Assembly (NCBI GenBank): GCA_934454405.1
Contig: CAKSFN010000005.1
Coordinates: forward strand, 73,205-137,204
Source: an uncultured Eubacteriales bacterium
Lineage (GTDB): Bacteria > Bacillota > Clostridia > Oscillospirales > UBA644
Reading direction: 5' to 3'
DNA length: 64,000 nt
Shown: positions 54,204 to 62,698 of the stretch, in pieces
Layout: the number at the start of each line of letters is the position of its first letter
Position numbering within the stretch: the first letter of the stretch is position 1
Notes under the pieces: model-generated
What the model saw: the letters and a program-made list of their open reading frames with translations, nothing else
Databases searched by the model: none
What the model was told of the DNA's origin: nothing
Translations under genes and position numbers: made by a program

Positions 54204-54245
54204 AAAAATCCATATAGAGGGACGGCAGAAGCCTATCCCTCTATA
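54204..54245 (-). terminator. Internal terminator-like hairpin after the DegT gene
   Basis: TATAGAGGGA (54213-54222) pairs perfectly with TCCCTCTATA (54236-54245), with an inner GGC/GCC stem closing an AGAA loop. On the minus strand TGGATTTTTC follows. It begins 21 bases after the aminotransferase stop codon. It may terminate part of the transcripts, so the genes below could be expressed less than the DegT gene. Confidence 0.65.
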
Positions 54246-54265
54246 CAATTTCCTATGCGGTCGGA

Positions 54266-55555
54266 TTATTTCTGATGATCGGCAAGAATCTGCTTGAAGA
54301 CGTCGATGCATCTCTGAATGTGCTCGGGCTCCCATGTCGGGTGCAGGAACAGGGAAACGGTGACCGCGCGAAGGCTCTTCGCTTTCGGGCAAAGAACTTT
54401 TTCGTAGTCAACCTGTTTCGGATCCGCGTACTCCTTGGATTCGAACGGGAATTTAGCCGTGCCGAAGCCTACGTGATGGGTGTACGCTTCTTCCTGATAT
54501 GCTTCGGGCCAAAGAATACCGGAGCAGGGAATGTTGTTCTTCTTGAGAAGATTGCACACCTCAGCCGCGTCGATGTCAAGCTTGTCGAGGTCGAGATTTA
54601 TCGGATACCACCAGTAAGCGCACTGTCTTTCTTTGGTGTTGAGGGGAAGCTTCGCTATGCCGGGAAGACCTGCAAAAGCCTCATCGTACATTTTCGCGTA
54701 CTGCTTTCTTCTTGCGAGGTTCCAGCTGTCGAATCTTTCAAGCTCGTTGATGCCGATAACGCTCTGCATCTCGGTCATACGGTAGTTGAAGCCCACTCTG
54801 GTATGAACGTACGGAAGAGCCTCTTCCATCGCGAGCAGGTTCATACGAAGTCTTACGTTGTAGCCGTGGTCGCGGAAGGAACGCGCTTCCCACGCGGTGT
54901 CTTCATCGTTGGTAACAACCATACCGCCCTCGCCGCCGGTCGTGAAATGCTTGGACTGGCAGAAAGAGAAGCAGCCGACGTCGCCTATCGTACCGGATTT
55001 ATGCTCAACTCCGTTTTCGTCGGTGTAAACGCCGCCGAAGCACTGCGCGCAGTCTTCGATAACCTTGAGGTTATGCTTCTTTGCGATAGCCATGATCTTC
55101 TTCATATCGCACATAACGCCGTAAAGGTGAACGATAACGATACCCTTGGTTCTCGGAGTGATAAGTCCCTCGATGAGATCGGGGTCGATTGTGTGATCGT
55201 CCGTTACGTCGCAGAATACGGGGATAGCGCCCGCCTGAACGATAGAGAACGAGGACGCGATGAACGAGTAAGAGGGAACGATAACTTCATCGCCGGGGCC
55301 GATGTTGAGAGCCGCGATTGCGATGTGAAGAGCAGCAGTGCCGTTCGTGCAGGAAATAGCGTAGTCCGCTCCGCACCATTTCGCCCACTTTTCTTCAAAT
55401 TCCATACCCTTCTTGCCTGTCCAGTAAGAAACCTTGCCGCTCTTAAGCGTCTCGGTAACCTGATCAAAGGTTTTGGGATTGAATTGAGGCCACATCGGGA
55501 ATCCGAGATCTACGATACCGGATCCGTTCATTGCGCCGTCGGTTTTTTCAGCCAT
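54266..55555 (-). CDS. DegT/DnrJ/EryC1-family PLP aminotransferase
   Basis: This 429-residue fold-type I sugar aminotransferase shows CTNGTAALHIA, VIVPSYSFIAS, VIEDCAQCFGG and the PLP lysine in SFCQSKHFTTGGEGG at about residue 197. Family members aminate keto-sugars on nucleotides or keto-inositols (scyllo-inosamine type). No nucleotide-sugar gene is in this operon, and Gfo/Idh dehydrogenases are, so a cyclitol or free sugar substrate is possible, with the enzyme running in the deaminating direction. It is first in the operon, with AGGAG before its ATG. Confidence 0.88.
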   Translation of the reverse strand: MAEKTDGAMNGSGIVDLGFPMWPQFNPKTFDQVTETLKSGKVSYWTGKKGMEFEEKWAKWCGADYAISCTNGTAALHIAIAALNIGPGDEVIVPSYSFIASSFSIVQAGAIPVFCDVTDDHTIDPDLIEGLITPRTKGIVIVHLYGVMCDMKKIMAIAKKHNLKVIEDCAQCFGGVYTDENGVEHKSGTIGDVGCFSFCQSKHFTTGGEGGMVVTNDEDTAWEARSFRDHGYNVRLRMNLLAMEEALPYVHTRVGFNYRMTEMQSVIGINELERFDSWNLARRKQYAKMYDEAFAGLPGIAKLPLNTKERQCAYWWYPINLDLDKLDIDAAEVCNLLKKNNIPCSGILWPEAYQEEAYTHHVGFGTAKFPFESKEYADPKQVDYEKVLCPKAKSLRAVTVSLFLHPTWEPEHIQRCIDVFKQILADHQK

Positions 55556-55613
55556 AGTAAATATCTCCTATCTGAATATAATAAATTTTTAATATACTAT
55601 CTATCTGTTTTCG

Positions 55614-55642
55614 ATTGTATCATAGTTCTCAAAAAAAGTCAA
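55614..55642 (-). promoter_or_regulatory. Sigma-A promoter of the fourteen-gene sugar operon
   Basis: On the minus strand TTGACT (55642-55637) and TACAAT (55619-55614) are separated by 17 bases. The leader of about 50 bases is AT-rich. No operator with clear dyad symmetry was recognised, and no regulator gene lies in the operon. Confidence 0.75.
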
Positions 55643-55712
55643 GCGATTGCTGGCTTGCGCATAATAAAGAATAAAAAATGTTAACCTTATTTCAAAATTC
55701 GCGCAGACGGAA

Positions 55713-55754
55713 CAAAAAACGACGCCGAAAAACGGCTTTCCCGTCTTCGGCGTC
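55713..55754 (-). terminator. Terminator closing the polysaccharide cluster
   Basis: GACGCCGAA (55721-55729) pairs with TTCGGCGTC (55746-55754), with an inner CGG/CCG stem. On the minus strand GTTTTTTG follows. It lies 33 bases after the capG stop codon. Confidence 0.88.
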
Positions 55755-55786
55755 AACATTTGTTTACATCGGTCGAAAGTCGCCCT

Positions 55787-56965
55787 TTACGACTTTCTCC
55801 AAACCATTTTATTCACCACATCGGTATACGATTCGATTATCTTCACAACCTTTGTCGAAACGTTCTCTTCCGTATAATACGGAACGGGGATGCCGAGATC
55901 GCCGTTTTTATTCATATCAACCGCGGTCTCAACGGCGCGCAGAAGGCTCGTCTCGCTTATTCCTGCAAGAATGAAGCACGCCTTGTCAAGCGCCTCGGGG
56001 CGTTCCGTCGAGGTTCTTATGCAAACGGCGGGGAACGGCTTGCCGACGGAAGTGAAAAAGCTGCTTTCCTCGGGAAGCGTGCCGCTGTCCGAAACGACGG
56101 CGAAGGCGTTCATCTGCAAATTGTTGTAATCGTGAAATCCGAGCGGCTCGTGACGGATAACGCGAGGATCAAGCTTAAAGCCCGATTCTTCAAGCCTTTT
56201 TCTGCTTCGCGGATGGCACGAATAAAGTATCGGCATATCGTATTTTTCAGCCAATCTGTTTATTGCGTTGAACAAAGACAAAAAGTTCTTTTCGGTGTCT
56301 ATGTTTTCCTCTCTGTGAGCGGAAAGAAGAATATACTTTTCAGGTTCAAGCCCAAGCCTTTTCAGAATATCGCTTTTTTCGATTTTATCAAGGTTTTCGT
56401 GCAGCACCTCAGCCATGGGCGAACCTGTCACGAACGTGCGCTCCTTCGGCAGTCCGCATTCGGCAAGATAGCGGCGTGCGTGCTCCGAATACGCCATATT
56501 CACGTCGGAAATTATATCAACTATTCTCCTGTTTGTTTCTTCGGGAAGACACTCGTCCTTGCAGCGGTTACCGGCTTCCATGTGAAAAACGGGAATATGC
56601 AGCCTTTTTGCAGGAATCGCGGAAAGGCAGGAGTTTGTATCGCCGAGAACCAGAAGGGCGTCGGGCTTTATCTGCGTCATAAGCTTGTACGAGCAGTTGA
56701 TTATATTTCCGACGGTCGCACCGAGGTCGTCGCCTACGGCGTCCATATATACTTCGGGAGCGTCGAGACGCAAATCCTCAAAAAACACGCCGTTAAGAGT
56801 ATAATCGTAGTTCTGCCCCGTATGAGCGAGAATGCAGTCAAAATATTTTCTGCACTTCTTTATAACCGCGGCAAGACGGATTATCTCGGGTCTTGTGCCG
56901 ACGATTACGAGAAGTTTCAGCTTTCCGTCGCCGCGGAAAACGACGTCCGAATAATCAAGTTTCAT
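55787..56965 (-). CDS. capG: UDP-N-acetyl sugar 2-epimerase, CapG/FnlC-like
   Basis: The 392-residue protein is of the non-hydrolysing UDP-GlcNAc 2-epimerase fold. It shows VIVGTRPEIIRLAAV at about 20-34, GDTNSCLSAIPAKRL, FHMEAGNRC and the C-terminal DSGTLPEESSFF. The presence of capE and capF homologues in the same operon indicates the last step of UDP-L-FucNAc synthesis: epimerisation of UDP-N-acetyl-L-pneumosamine/talosamine at C2. A WecB-type role is the alternative. Its ATG overlaps the capF stop as ATGA. Confidence 0.9.
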   Translation of the reverse strand: MKLDYSDVVFRGDGKLKLLVIVGTRPEIIRLAAVIKKCRKYFDCILAHTGQNYDYTLNGVFFEDLRLDAPEVYMDAVGDDLGATVGNIINCSYKLMTQIKPDALLVLGDTNSCLSAIPAKRLHIPVFHMEAGNRCKDECLPEETNRRIVDIISDVNMAYSEHARRYLAECGLPKERTFVTGSPMAEVLHENLDKIEKSDILKRLGLEPEKYILLSAHREENIDTEKNFLSLFNAINRLAEKYDMPILYSCHPRSRKRLEESGFKLDPRVIRHEPLGFHDYNNLQMNAFAVVSDSGTLPEESSFFTSVGKPFPAVCIRTSTERPEALDKACFILAGISETSLLRAVETAVDMNKNGDLGIPVPYYTEENVSTKVVKIIESYTDVVNKMVWRKS

Positions 56966-58173
56966 TTGTTTTCCTCCACGTTTTCGGAATATGTATCGGG
57001 GTGAGCGGGGTCAAACTGTTCGTTCGCCCACATAACGGTCACAAGGTCTTCGGTCTCCGAAAGGTTTATGATATTGTGCGTATAGCCGGGAAGTATATGA
57101 ACGGCTTCGATCTTATCTCCGGATACCTCAAAATCGAGGACTTCATCGGAGCCTATCTTCCGTTCCCGTATAAGCCCGTGTCCCGAAACAACAATGAAAA
57201 ACTCCCATTTCGAGTTGTGCCAATGCTCCCCTTTTTTGATTCCGGGTTTTGAAATGTTGACCGAGAACTGACCGCATTTTTCCGTCCGCATAAGCTCCGT
57301 AAAGCTTCCGCGCGCGTCAATGTTCATTTTCAGCGGCACGCAGACCTTCTCTTTCGGAAGATACGAAAGATACGTCGAATACAGTTTCTTCGCAAAGCTC
57401 CCGTTCAGTATTTCGGGCATAACGCGCGTAGCGGGTTCGTCGCGGAATTTTTCGAGCAGATCGACGATTTCGCCGAGCGTAACGTGATGTGTCACGGGCG
57501 CCGCGCAGTATTTTCCGTTTTCGGTCAAAACGGTTTTCAAACCGTCAAACTCACAGCGATGCTCTTTGTCTTCGAGCGCGTCGAGCATCTCGGCAACAAG
57601 GTCGTCTATGTAAAGCAGTTCAAGTTCCGTCGTTCGGTCGTTGACCGTTATCGGCAAGTCGTTCGCGATGTTGCCGCAAAAAGTCGCGACGGCGGAATTA
57701 TAATTCGGTCTGCACCATTTTCCAAAGAGATTCGGGAAACGGTAAACAAGCACTTTTGCGCCTGTTTTTGCGGCATAGCCGAAGAACAGTTCTTCGCCCG
57801 CAAGCTTGGATTTGCCGTAATCGGACTGACCGTATCTGCCGATAAGCGTCGCCTGTATGGACGACGAAAGCATTACGGGGCAAGTGTTTTTCGCCTTTTC
57901 GAGAGATGCGAGAAGCGTTGAGGCAAAGCCGAAATTCCCCGTCATAAACTCACTCTGCTCTTTCGGGCGGTTCACTCCCGCAAGATTGAACACAAAATCC
58001 GCCTTTTCGCAAAACCCGTCAAGTGAAGCAGGATCGCTCGATACGTCATATTCGAATATTTCCCCGATATTCAACCCGGGTCTTGTCCTGTCTTTTCCGT
58101 CGCGGACGGCTTTAAGCGCTTCACACAGATTTTTTCCGACAAAGCCCGCCGCACCTGTAACCAGAATATTCAT
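56962..58173 (-). CDS. capF: Bifunctional epimerase/reductase CapF/FnlB-like (SDR plus cupin)
   Basis: The 403-residue protein has an N-terminal Rossmann domain (NILVTGAAGFVGKNL, about 2-16; DYGKSKLAGEE with Tyr-x-x-x-Lys) and a C-terminal cupin (about 285-395, GEHWHNSKWEFFIVVSGHG with metal histidines). This domain pairing is diagnostic of CapF, where the cupin performs C3 epimerisation and the SDR reduces C4 with NADPH in UDP-L-FucNAc synthesis. It ends in overlap with capG and follows a small lipoprotein gene by 12 bases. Confidence 0.93.
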   Translation of the reverse strand: MNILVTGAAGFVGKNLCEALKAVRDGKDRTRPGLNIGEIFEYDVSSDPASLDGFCEKADFVFNLAGVNRPKEQSEFMTGNFGFASTLLASLEKAKNTCPVMLSSSIQATLIGRYGQSDYGKSKLAGEELFFGYAAKTGAKVLVYRFPNLFGKWCRPNYNSAVATFCGNIANDLPITVNDRTTELELLYIDDLVAEMLDALEDKEHRCEFDGLKTVLTENGKYCAAPVTHHVTLGEIVDLLEKFRDEPATRVMPEILNGSFAKKLYSTYLSYLPKEKVCVPLKMNIDARGSFTELMRTEKCGQFSVNISKPGIKKGEHWHNSKWEFFIVVSGHGLIRERKIGSDEVLDFEVSGDKIEAVHILPGYTHNIINLSETEDLVTVMWANEQFDPAHPDTYSENVEENK

Positions 58174-58185
58174 ATTTTCACCTCA

Positions 58186-58647
58186 TCAGCGGGCAATCAC
58201 AAAATTCTTGTCTGCCAACCAGTACTGTATTATCACATTCACGTCTTCCTGCATTGCGCAGTATGTATGGTAATCGGTTTCCGAAAGCCCGTCGCCGTTG
58301 ATATCATAAGAAACTATACTTATTGAAGTTCCGTTATATGTTCCGAGAAGATACCCCTCGTCCGAGCCGAACAGCAAGTCGAAAAGTTTTACGTCTCCGC
58401 TTGAAAAGAAGACCGCATCATCCGTGATTTCAACTTTAACGGAGTCTTTCCATTTCAAAGGGTATTTCATAACGCAAACTCTTGTTTTGATATCAAAAAC
58501 GGGGACGTCAGGTTCCGGAGATGTCGTTTGAACCGTCACGGAGGGCGTTGCGGACGGTTCCGACGCCGGAGGTTCCTTTTCCGGCGCGCAGCCGAACAGT
58601 ACGACCGCCGACAGAATCAAAACCATAACAAAAGATAAATGTTTCAT
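58186..58647 (-). CDS. Small lipoprotein of unknown function
   Basis: The 153-residue product has a signal peptide ending AVVLFGC (Cys20), a Pro/Ser/Thr-rich spacer (about 22-48) and a compact beta-rich domain. It includes DINGDGLSETDYH, which reads like a calcium-type DxNxDG loop. No family was recognised. ATG at 58647 is supported by AGGAGAG upstream. It sits between capE and capF, an uncommon insertion; it may sense or bind the surface polymer, or simply be carried along. Confidence 0.75.
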   Translation of the reverse strand: MKHLSFVMVLILSAVVLFGCAPEKEPPASEPSATPSVTVQTTSPEPDVPVFDIKTRVCVMKYPLKWKDSVKVEITDDAVFFSSGDVKLFDLLFGSDEGYLLGTYNGTSISIVSYDINGDGLSETDYHTYCAMQEDVNVIIQYWLADKNFVIAR

Positions 58648-58651
58648 TTCG

Positions 58652-59692
58652 TTATCTCTCCTGTTTTGCAAGTTCGTCTTGTATATATTCAAGCGCGGCG
58701 ATCTTCGCCTTCGTCTGCTCAACGTCCAGCATTTTTGTGTTGTTGGAATTGAACTCGGTCAGCGTGTTGCGGCTCTCGTCGCCCTCTTTGAAATACTTGT
58801 CGTAATTAAGTCCGCGGTTATCTGCGGGAACGCGATAAAAATCGCCCATATCGACCGCTTTCGCGCACTCCTCGTTTGTCAGCAGCGTTTCATACATCTT
58901 TTCGCCGTGGCGTATGCCGATGACCTTTATATCCTCTTTTTTGCCGCCGAACAGCTCACATACGGCCTCCGCCTGAGTTCCTATCGTGCACGCAGGAGCT
59001 TTCTGAATGAGCAAATCGCCGTTTTTGCCGTGTTCAAACGCAAAAAGAACAAGATCGACCGCTTCGTCAAGAGACATTATAAAACGCGTCATCGACGGTT
59101 CGGTAACGGTTATCGGATGTCCCGCCTTTATCTGCTCTATCCAAAGGGGGATAACCGAACCGCGCGAGCACATAACGTTGCCGTAACGCGTACAGCATAT
59201 CTTTGTTTTTCCCGAATTTCTGGACTTCGCTATCGCCACCTTTTCCTCGATCGCTTTCGTTATTCCCATGGCGTTTATCGGATAAGCCGCCTTGTCGGTC
59301 GAAAGGCAAATAACAGCCTCAACACCCGCTTCGATTGCCGCAGTCAGGACGTTGTCCGTGCCGATAACATTCGTGCGAACCGCTTCCATCGGAAAAAACT
59401 CGCACGACGGAACCTGCTTCAACGCCGCGGCATGAAATATATAATCAACGCCGTGCATGGCGCCGCGGCACGATTCAAGATCTCGAACATCGCCTATATA
59501 GAACTTTATCTTGTCCGCGACATCGGGCATCTTCGCCTGAAACTCATGGCGCATATCGTCCTGTTTTTTCTCATCTCTCGAAAAGATACGGATTTCTCCT
59601 ATATCCGTCTTCAAAAACCTGTTGAGAACGGCGTTCCCGAACGAACCCGTCCCGCCGGTTATAAGTAAAGTTTTATCGGTAAACAATCCCAT
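58652..59692 (-). CDS. capE: UDP-GlcNAc 4,6-dehydratase/5-epimerase CapE/FnlA-like
   Basis: This 346-residue short-chain dehydrogenase has the LLITGGTGSFGNAVL fingerprint (about 9-23), FHAAALKQVPSCEF and CLSTDKAAYPINAMGITK. In the last, the usual Tyr of the Tyr-x-x-x-Lys pair is Met, as in CapE and FlaA1-type inverting dehydratases. It makes the first intermediate of UDP-L-FucNAc. C-terminal extension residues resemble CapE and not the shorter PseB. It follows the flippase gene after 36 bases. Confidence 0.92.
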   Translation of the reverse strand: MGLFTDKTLLITGGTGSFGNAVLNRFLKTDIGEIRIFSRDEKKQDDMRHEFQAKMPDVADKIKFYIGDVRDLESCRGAMHGVDYIFHAAALKQVPSCEFFPMEAVRTNVIGTDNVLTAAIEAGVEAVICLSTDKAAYPINAMGITKAIEEKVAIAKSRNSGKTKICCTRYGNVMCSRGSVIPLWIEQIKAGHPITVTEPSMTRFIMSLDEAVDLVLFAFEHGKNGDLLIQKAPACTIGTQAEAVCELFGGKKEDIKVIGIRHGEKMYETLLTNEECAKAVDMGDFYRVPADNRGLNYDKYFKEGDESRNTLTEFNSNNTKMLDVEQTKAKIAALEYIQDELAKQER

Positions 59693-59728
59693 TTTAAAAT
59701 CTCCGATGTTTCCGCGAGTATATCTCGC

Positions 59729-61054
59729 TTATTTTGTTTTGTCGTTTGGTTTATTCTTTTTCAGAGGAAATATGCCTTTAAGAAAAATCGCGTCGACCAT
59801 CATTTTTGTATTGGAGCGCAATCCCGGAATAAAAGCGGGGGCGATCATCGTGGTTATCACCTGCGCAATAAGCGAAGCCGCCGCCGCGCCCGACGCTCCG
59901 AAGGGGGGAATCAACAATAAATTGAGTAAAACATTCGAAACGGCGGCGGAACCGTAAACCCATTTTAAATATTTTTGCCTGTTCTCGCATACAATCCAAG
60001 CATTCCTTGCAACGCCCAGATACGAAAAAGCCGTATACCACGTTATTATCTGCAACGGAGATACAGCGGCAAGAAAAGCGTCGCCGTACAGTATCCGAAT
60101 TATCGGATCCGCCAAAAAGCAGAAGAAAACCGAAACAAACGCGGAGATATAAAAAGTCAACGCATAAAGAAGCTTGTTTTTCCTTTCATACGAAGCAAGA
60201 TTTCCCGCTTTGTAATCCTCCATGATAGTGGGATAAAAAGAGTCGATTATCGCCTGCAATACAAAACACCACGAAGTGCATAAAGCGGTCGCCGTGGAAT
60301 AATACCCTATTTCGGAATCGCTGATCATTTGTTTCAGCATAAACTTATCCGTTTGACCGTAAACGGACACCATCACGGCGGGTAGAATAAAATGCCAGCT
60401 GGATTTCAGCAGTTTTTTTCCGTAATCCGCCGAAAACCTGAGTTTCTGACCTTTTTTCGCCTTATAAAAACATATCAGGATAATTCCGACGACGATATAA
60501 TCAAGAGAAGTTGCGAGCGCAAAGAAAACAACGCTTTTCTGTGTGACTATCAAAAACACCTTGTAAGCGGCGGTAATCATATATCCCGCAAGGGTCGCGA
60601 TCGCCGTTATTTTTGATTCAAGACGGGACTGAAACCAATAATTAAAGGTTTCGAGCAAATTGAAAATCATACCGAGCGAACACAGCGCGACCACGGCTAT
60701 CGTGACGGGCTCGCCATTGTCCGCAACGAAAACAATACAAAAAATACTTACGGCGGAAAGGATACTCGACATCGCCTTTAAAAGCATGGATGTTCCGAGC
60801 ACAGTGCCTTCGTTTTTGCGATTGTCTACGAGTTCTTTCACAATAACGGAATTGATTCCGAGCGTGCAGACGGAAGCAAAAAAGCCCGTGTACGCTCCGG
60901 CATAATTTATCAGCCCGTAATCCGCCGGTCCCAAAAATCTTGCGGTGTATATGCCGACAAAAAAGTTTATCAGCATCTGAATAATGCGTCCGCAGATCAA
61001 CCAGCCGGCGTTTTTTGCAACCTTATTCCGTAACAGTTTTTTCAATGCACTCAA
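59729..61054 (-). CDS. Wzx-type polysaccharide flippase
   Basis: This 441-residue protein of about 12-14 membrane segments belongs to the MOP/Wzx superfamily, with AGWLICGRIIQMLINFFVGIYTARFLGPADYGLINYA-type start (about 16-50, here only noted by position). It would move lipid-linked repeat units across the membrane. Only TTG codons are available as starts near the ribosome binding site (61054 or 61045); GGAG lies upstream. The start lies inside the acyltransferase gene, a 32-base overlap. Confidence 0.88.
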   Translation of the reverse strand: MSALKKLLRNKVAKNAGWLICGRIIQMLINFFVGIYTARFLGPADYGLINYAGAYTGFFASVCTLGINSVIVKELVDNRKNEGTVLGTSMLLKAMSSILSAVSIFCIVFVADNGEPVTIAVVALCSLGMIFNLLETFNYWFQSRLESKITAIATLAGYMITAAYKVFLIVTQKSVVFFALATSLDYIVVGIILICFYKAKKGQKLRFSADYGKKLLKSSWHFILPAVMVSVYGQTDKFMLKQMISDSEIGYYSTATALCTSWCFVLQAIIDSFYPTIMEDYKAGNLASYERKNKLLYALTFYISAFVSVFFCFLADPIIRILYGDAFLAAVSPLQIITWYTAFSYLGVARNAWIVCENRQKYLKWVYGSAAVSNVLLNLLLIPPFGASGAAAASLIAQVITTMIAPAFIPGLRSNTKMMVDAIFLKGIFPLKKNKPNDKTK

Positions 61055-61544
61055 GATTTCTTATACTCCTTGCCGGAACGCCGCCGACCAGCATATTATC
61101 GCCGACGCTCTTAACAACGCAGGCGCATCCCGCAACAACGCAGGCGTTTCCGATAGATGTTTCTCCGAGAATGGTAACTCTGCCGCCTATCCACGTTCCT
61201 TTTCCCACGGATTGACGGAATTTTCTGCCTTTTCCCGCTCTTCTTTCCGCATCGCCTATCTCATGCCCCCCTGTTTGAAACGTAACTTCCGGTCCGATAT
61301 CGCAATTGTCCGCAATGTCCACGCGTCCGTTTCCGTTACACACAAAGTTCTTGCCTATCCAACAGTTTTTGCCTATGTGCAACTCCGCGCTGGAATGTAT
61401 CGGTCCCACGACTTTTGTGCCGTCGCCTATATCATATCCGGAAGCGCAAAGGAGAGCTCTTTTTATTTTAAAAGCGCCGGTTCCCGCAAAAATCCCGTTT
61501 ACCCACGGAAGAAAAATACATCTTTTAAACGTTTTAAATTTCAT
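61023..61544 (-). CDS. Left-handed beta-helix (hexapeptide) acyltransferase
   Basis: The 173-residue protein contains hexapeptide repeats from about residue 40 to 160: IGKNCWIGKNFV, VDIADNCDIGPEV, and a terminal TSIGNACVVAGCACVVKSV followed by VGGVPARSI. It is related to WcaF/maltose O-acetyltransferase and likely acetylates a sugar in the surface polymer. ATG overlaps the glycosyltransferase stop by four bases. Confidence 0.9.
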   Translation of the reverse strand: MKFKTFKRCIFLPWVNGIFAGTGAFKIKRALLCASGYDIGDGTKVVGPIHSSAELHIGKNCWIGKNFVCNGNGRVDIADNCDIGPEVTFQTGGHEIGDAERRAGKGRKFRQSVGKGTWIGGRVTILGETSIGNACVVAGCACVVKSVGDNMLVGGVPARSIRNLECIEKTVTE

Positions 61545-62698
61545 ACTTTAAACCAATCATCTTTCAATATTTCCGCTTTACTGCACGGACCGGACCCGTA
61601 AAGTCCCATGCCTTTTCCTCCCGAAAGGATATCTTCTGAAACTGAGATCAATCTTTCCGCCGCGATGCGAGGAGACCACTCACCGACCATTGTTTCATAG
61701 GCTTTTCTGCCGATATTTCGACAAAGCTCCTTATCATCGAGCAGTTTTTTTGTTTTTGAAAAAAGATCCTCAAAATCTCCGTCCTTGTATATAATTCCGT
61801 TTTCTCCGTTTTTGATAAGGAACGGCGCCGCGCCTATCTCGTGAGAGGCAACAACCGCGCAGCCCGAATTCATCGCCTCGTTCAAAACCGCACCCCAGCC
61901 CTCGTTTTTATCGGATGTAAAAAGGAACACCTCGCTTTTTCTCATAGAAAGTCTGACGTCCTCGGGGCTCATGGCGCCACGCAAAACCACTTCTTTTTCA
62001 AGGTTTTTTTCGGATATCATCTTTTCGATTTCCGGGCGCAAAACGCCGTCGCCCACCATTTCAAGAGTAAAAGAATACCCCTCTTTTTTCAATCTTTCCG
62101 CTACGGCGATCGCGCTTTCGGGATGCTTCAATGCCAACATTCGGGCGGCCCACAGTATTGAGTTCGGTTTTTTTTCGCGCAACGGAGTTTCAAACCCGTC
62201 GGGATAAATTTCCGCTTCCGTAAAATACCCCCACTTAAACGCTTTTTCTCTGAAAAGGAAAAATCTGCCGTATTCATACGCGGCGTACGCGCTCGCTCCC
62301 AACAGATATATCGGCTTTTTACGCGGGTTTTTCAAGCTCCACTTGATCAGTCGGGGAAGATACTTTGCAGGCTCGCGATTGCCCTTTACGGGCCTTTCCG
62401 AATATCTGAAAATCAGTTTCCCCTCTTTTTTACGGTCTTTCAAAAGCGACTCGGGGGCAGAACCTGCGATAACGACATCGGCATTGTTTATTAAGGAAAT
62501 AACTGAGCCTGTATCGGAGGGATCGTCGGAAATTTCTTTGACATACGGAGCGGAAAGATGTTTGTATCCCAAAGCCGCTCTTTCATCGCTCATTTTTCCC
62601 GTCGCGATAAAGAGGTAATCATCACACAGCTTAAAAAGCGCATCGGACAGCGGTTTTTGGTGATGATTAAAATAATTAGACAGAAATACTATCTTCAT
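61541..62698 (-). CDS. Glycosyltransferase, GT4-like (GT-B fold)
   Basis: The 385-residue protein has the C-terminal GT-B signature: SILWAARMLALKHPESAI, EMVGDGVLRPEIEKMI, EVFLFTSDKNEGWGAVLNEAMNSGCAVVAS, where the EGWGAVLNEA stretch corresponds to the ExFGxxxxEA donor site. It transfers one sugar of the repeat unit; the sugar cannot be told. ATG at 62698 has a GAGGA site at good distance, while the ATG at 62704 is too close to it. It overlaps the end of the polymerase gene by 23 bases. Confidence 0.9.
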   Translation of the reverse strand: MKIVFLSNYFNHHQKPLSDALFKLCDDYLFIATGKMSDERAALGYKHLSAPYVKEISDDPSDTGSVISLINNADVVIAGSAPESLLKDRKKEGKLIFRYSERPVKGNREPAKYLPRLIKWSLKNPRKKPIYLLGASAYAAYEYGRFFLFREKAFKWGYFTEAEIYPDGFETPLREKKPNSILWAARMLALKHPESAIAVAERLKKEGYSFTLEMVGDGVLRPEIEKMISEKNLEKEVVLRGAMSPEDVRLSMRKSEVFLFTSDKNEGWGAVLNEAMNSGCAVVASHEIGAAPFLIKNGENGIIYKDGDFEDLFSKTKKLLDDKELCRNIGRKAYETMVGEWSPRIAAERLISVSEDILSGGKGMGLYGSGPCSKAEILKDDWFKV

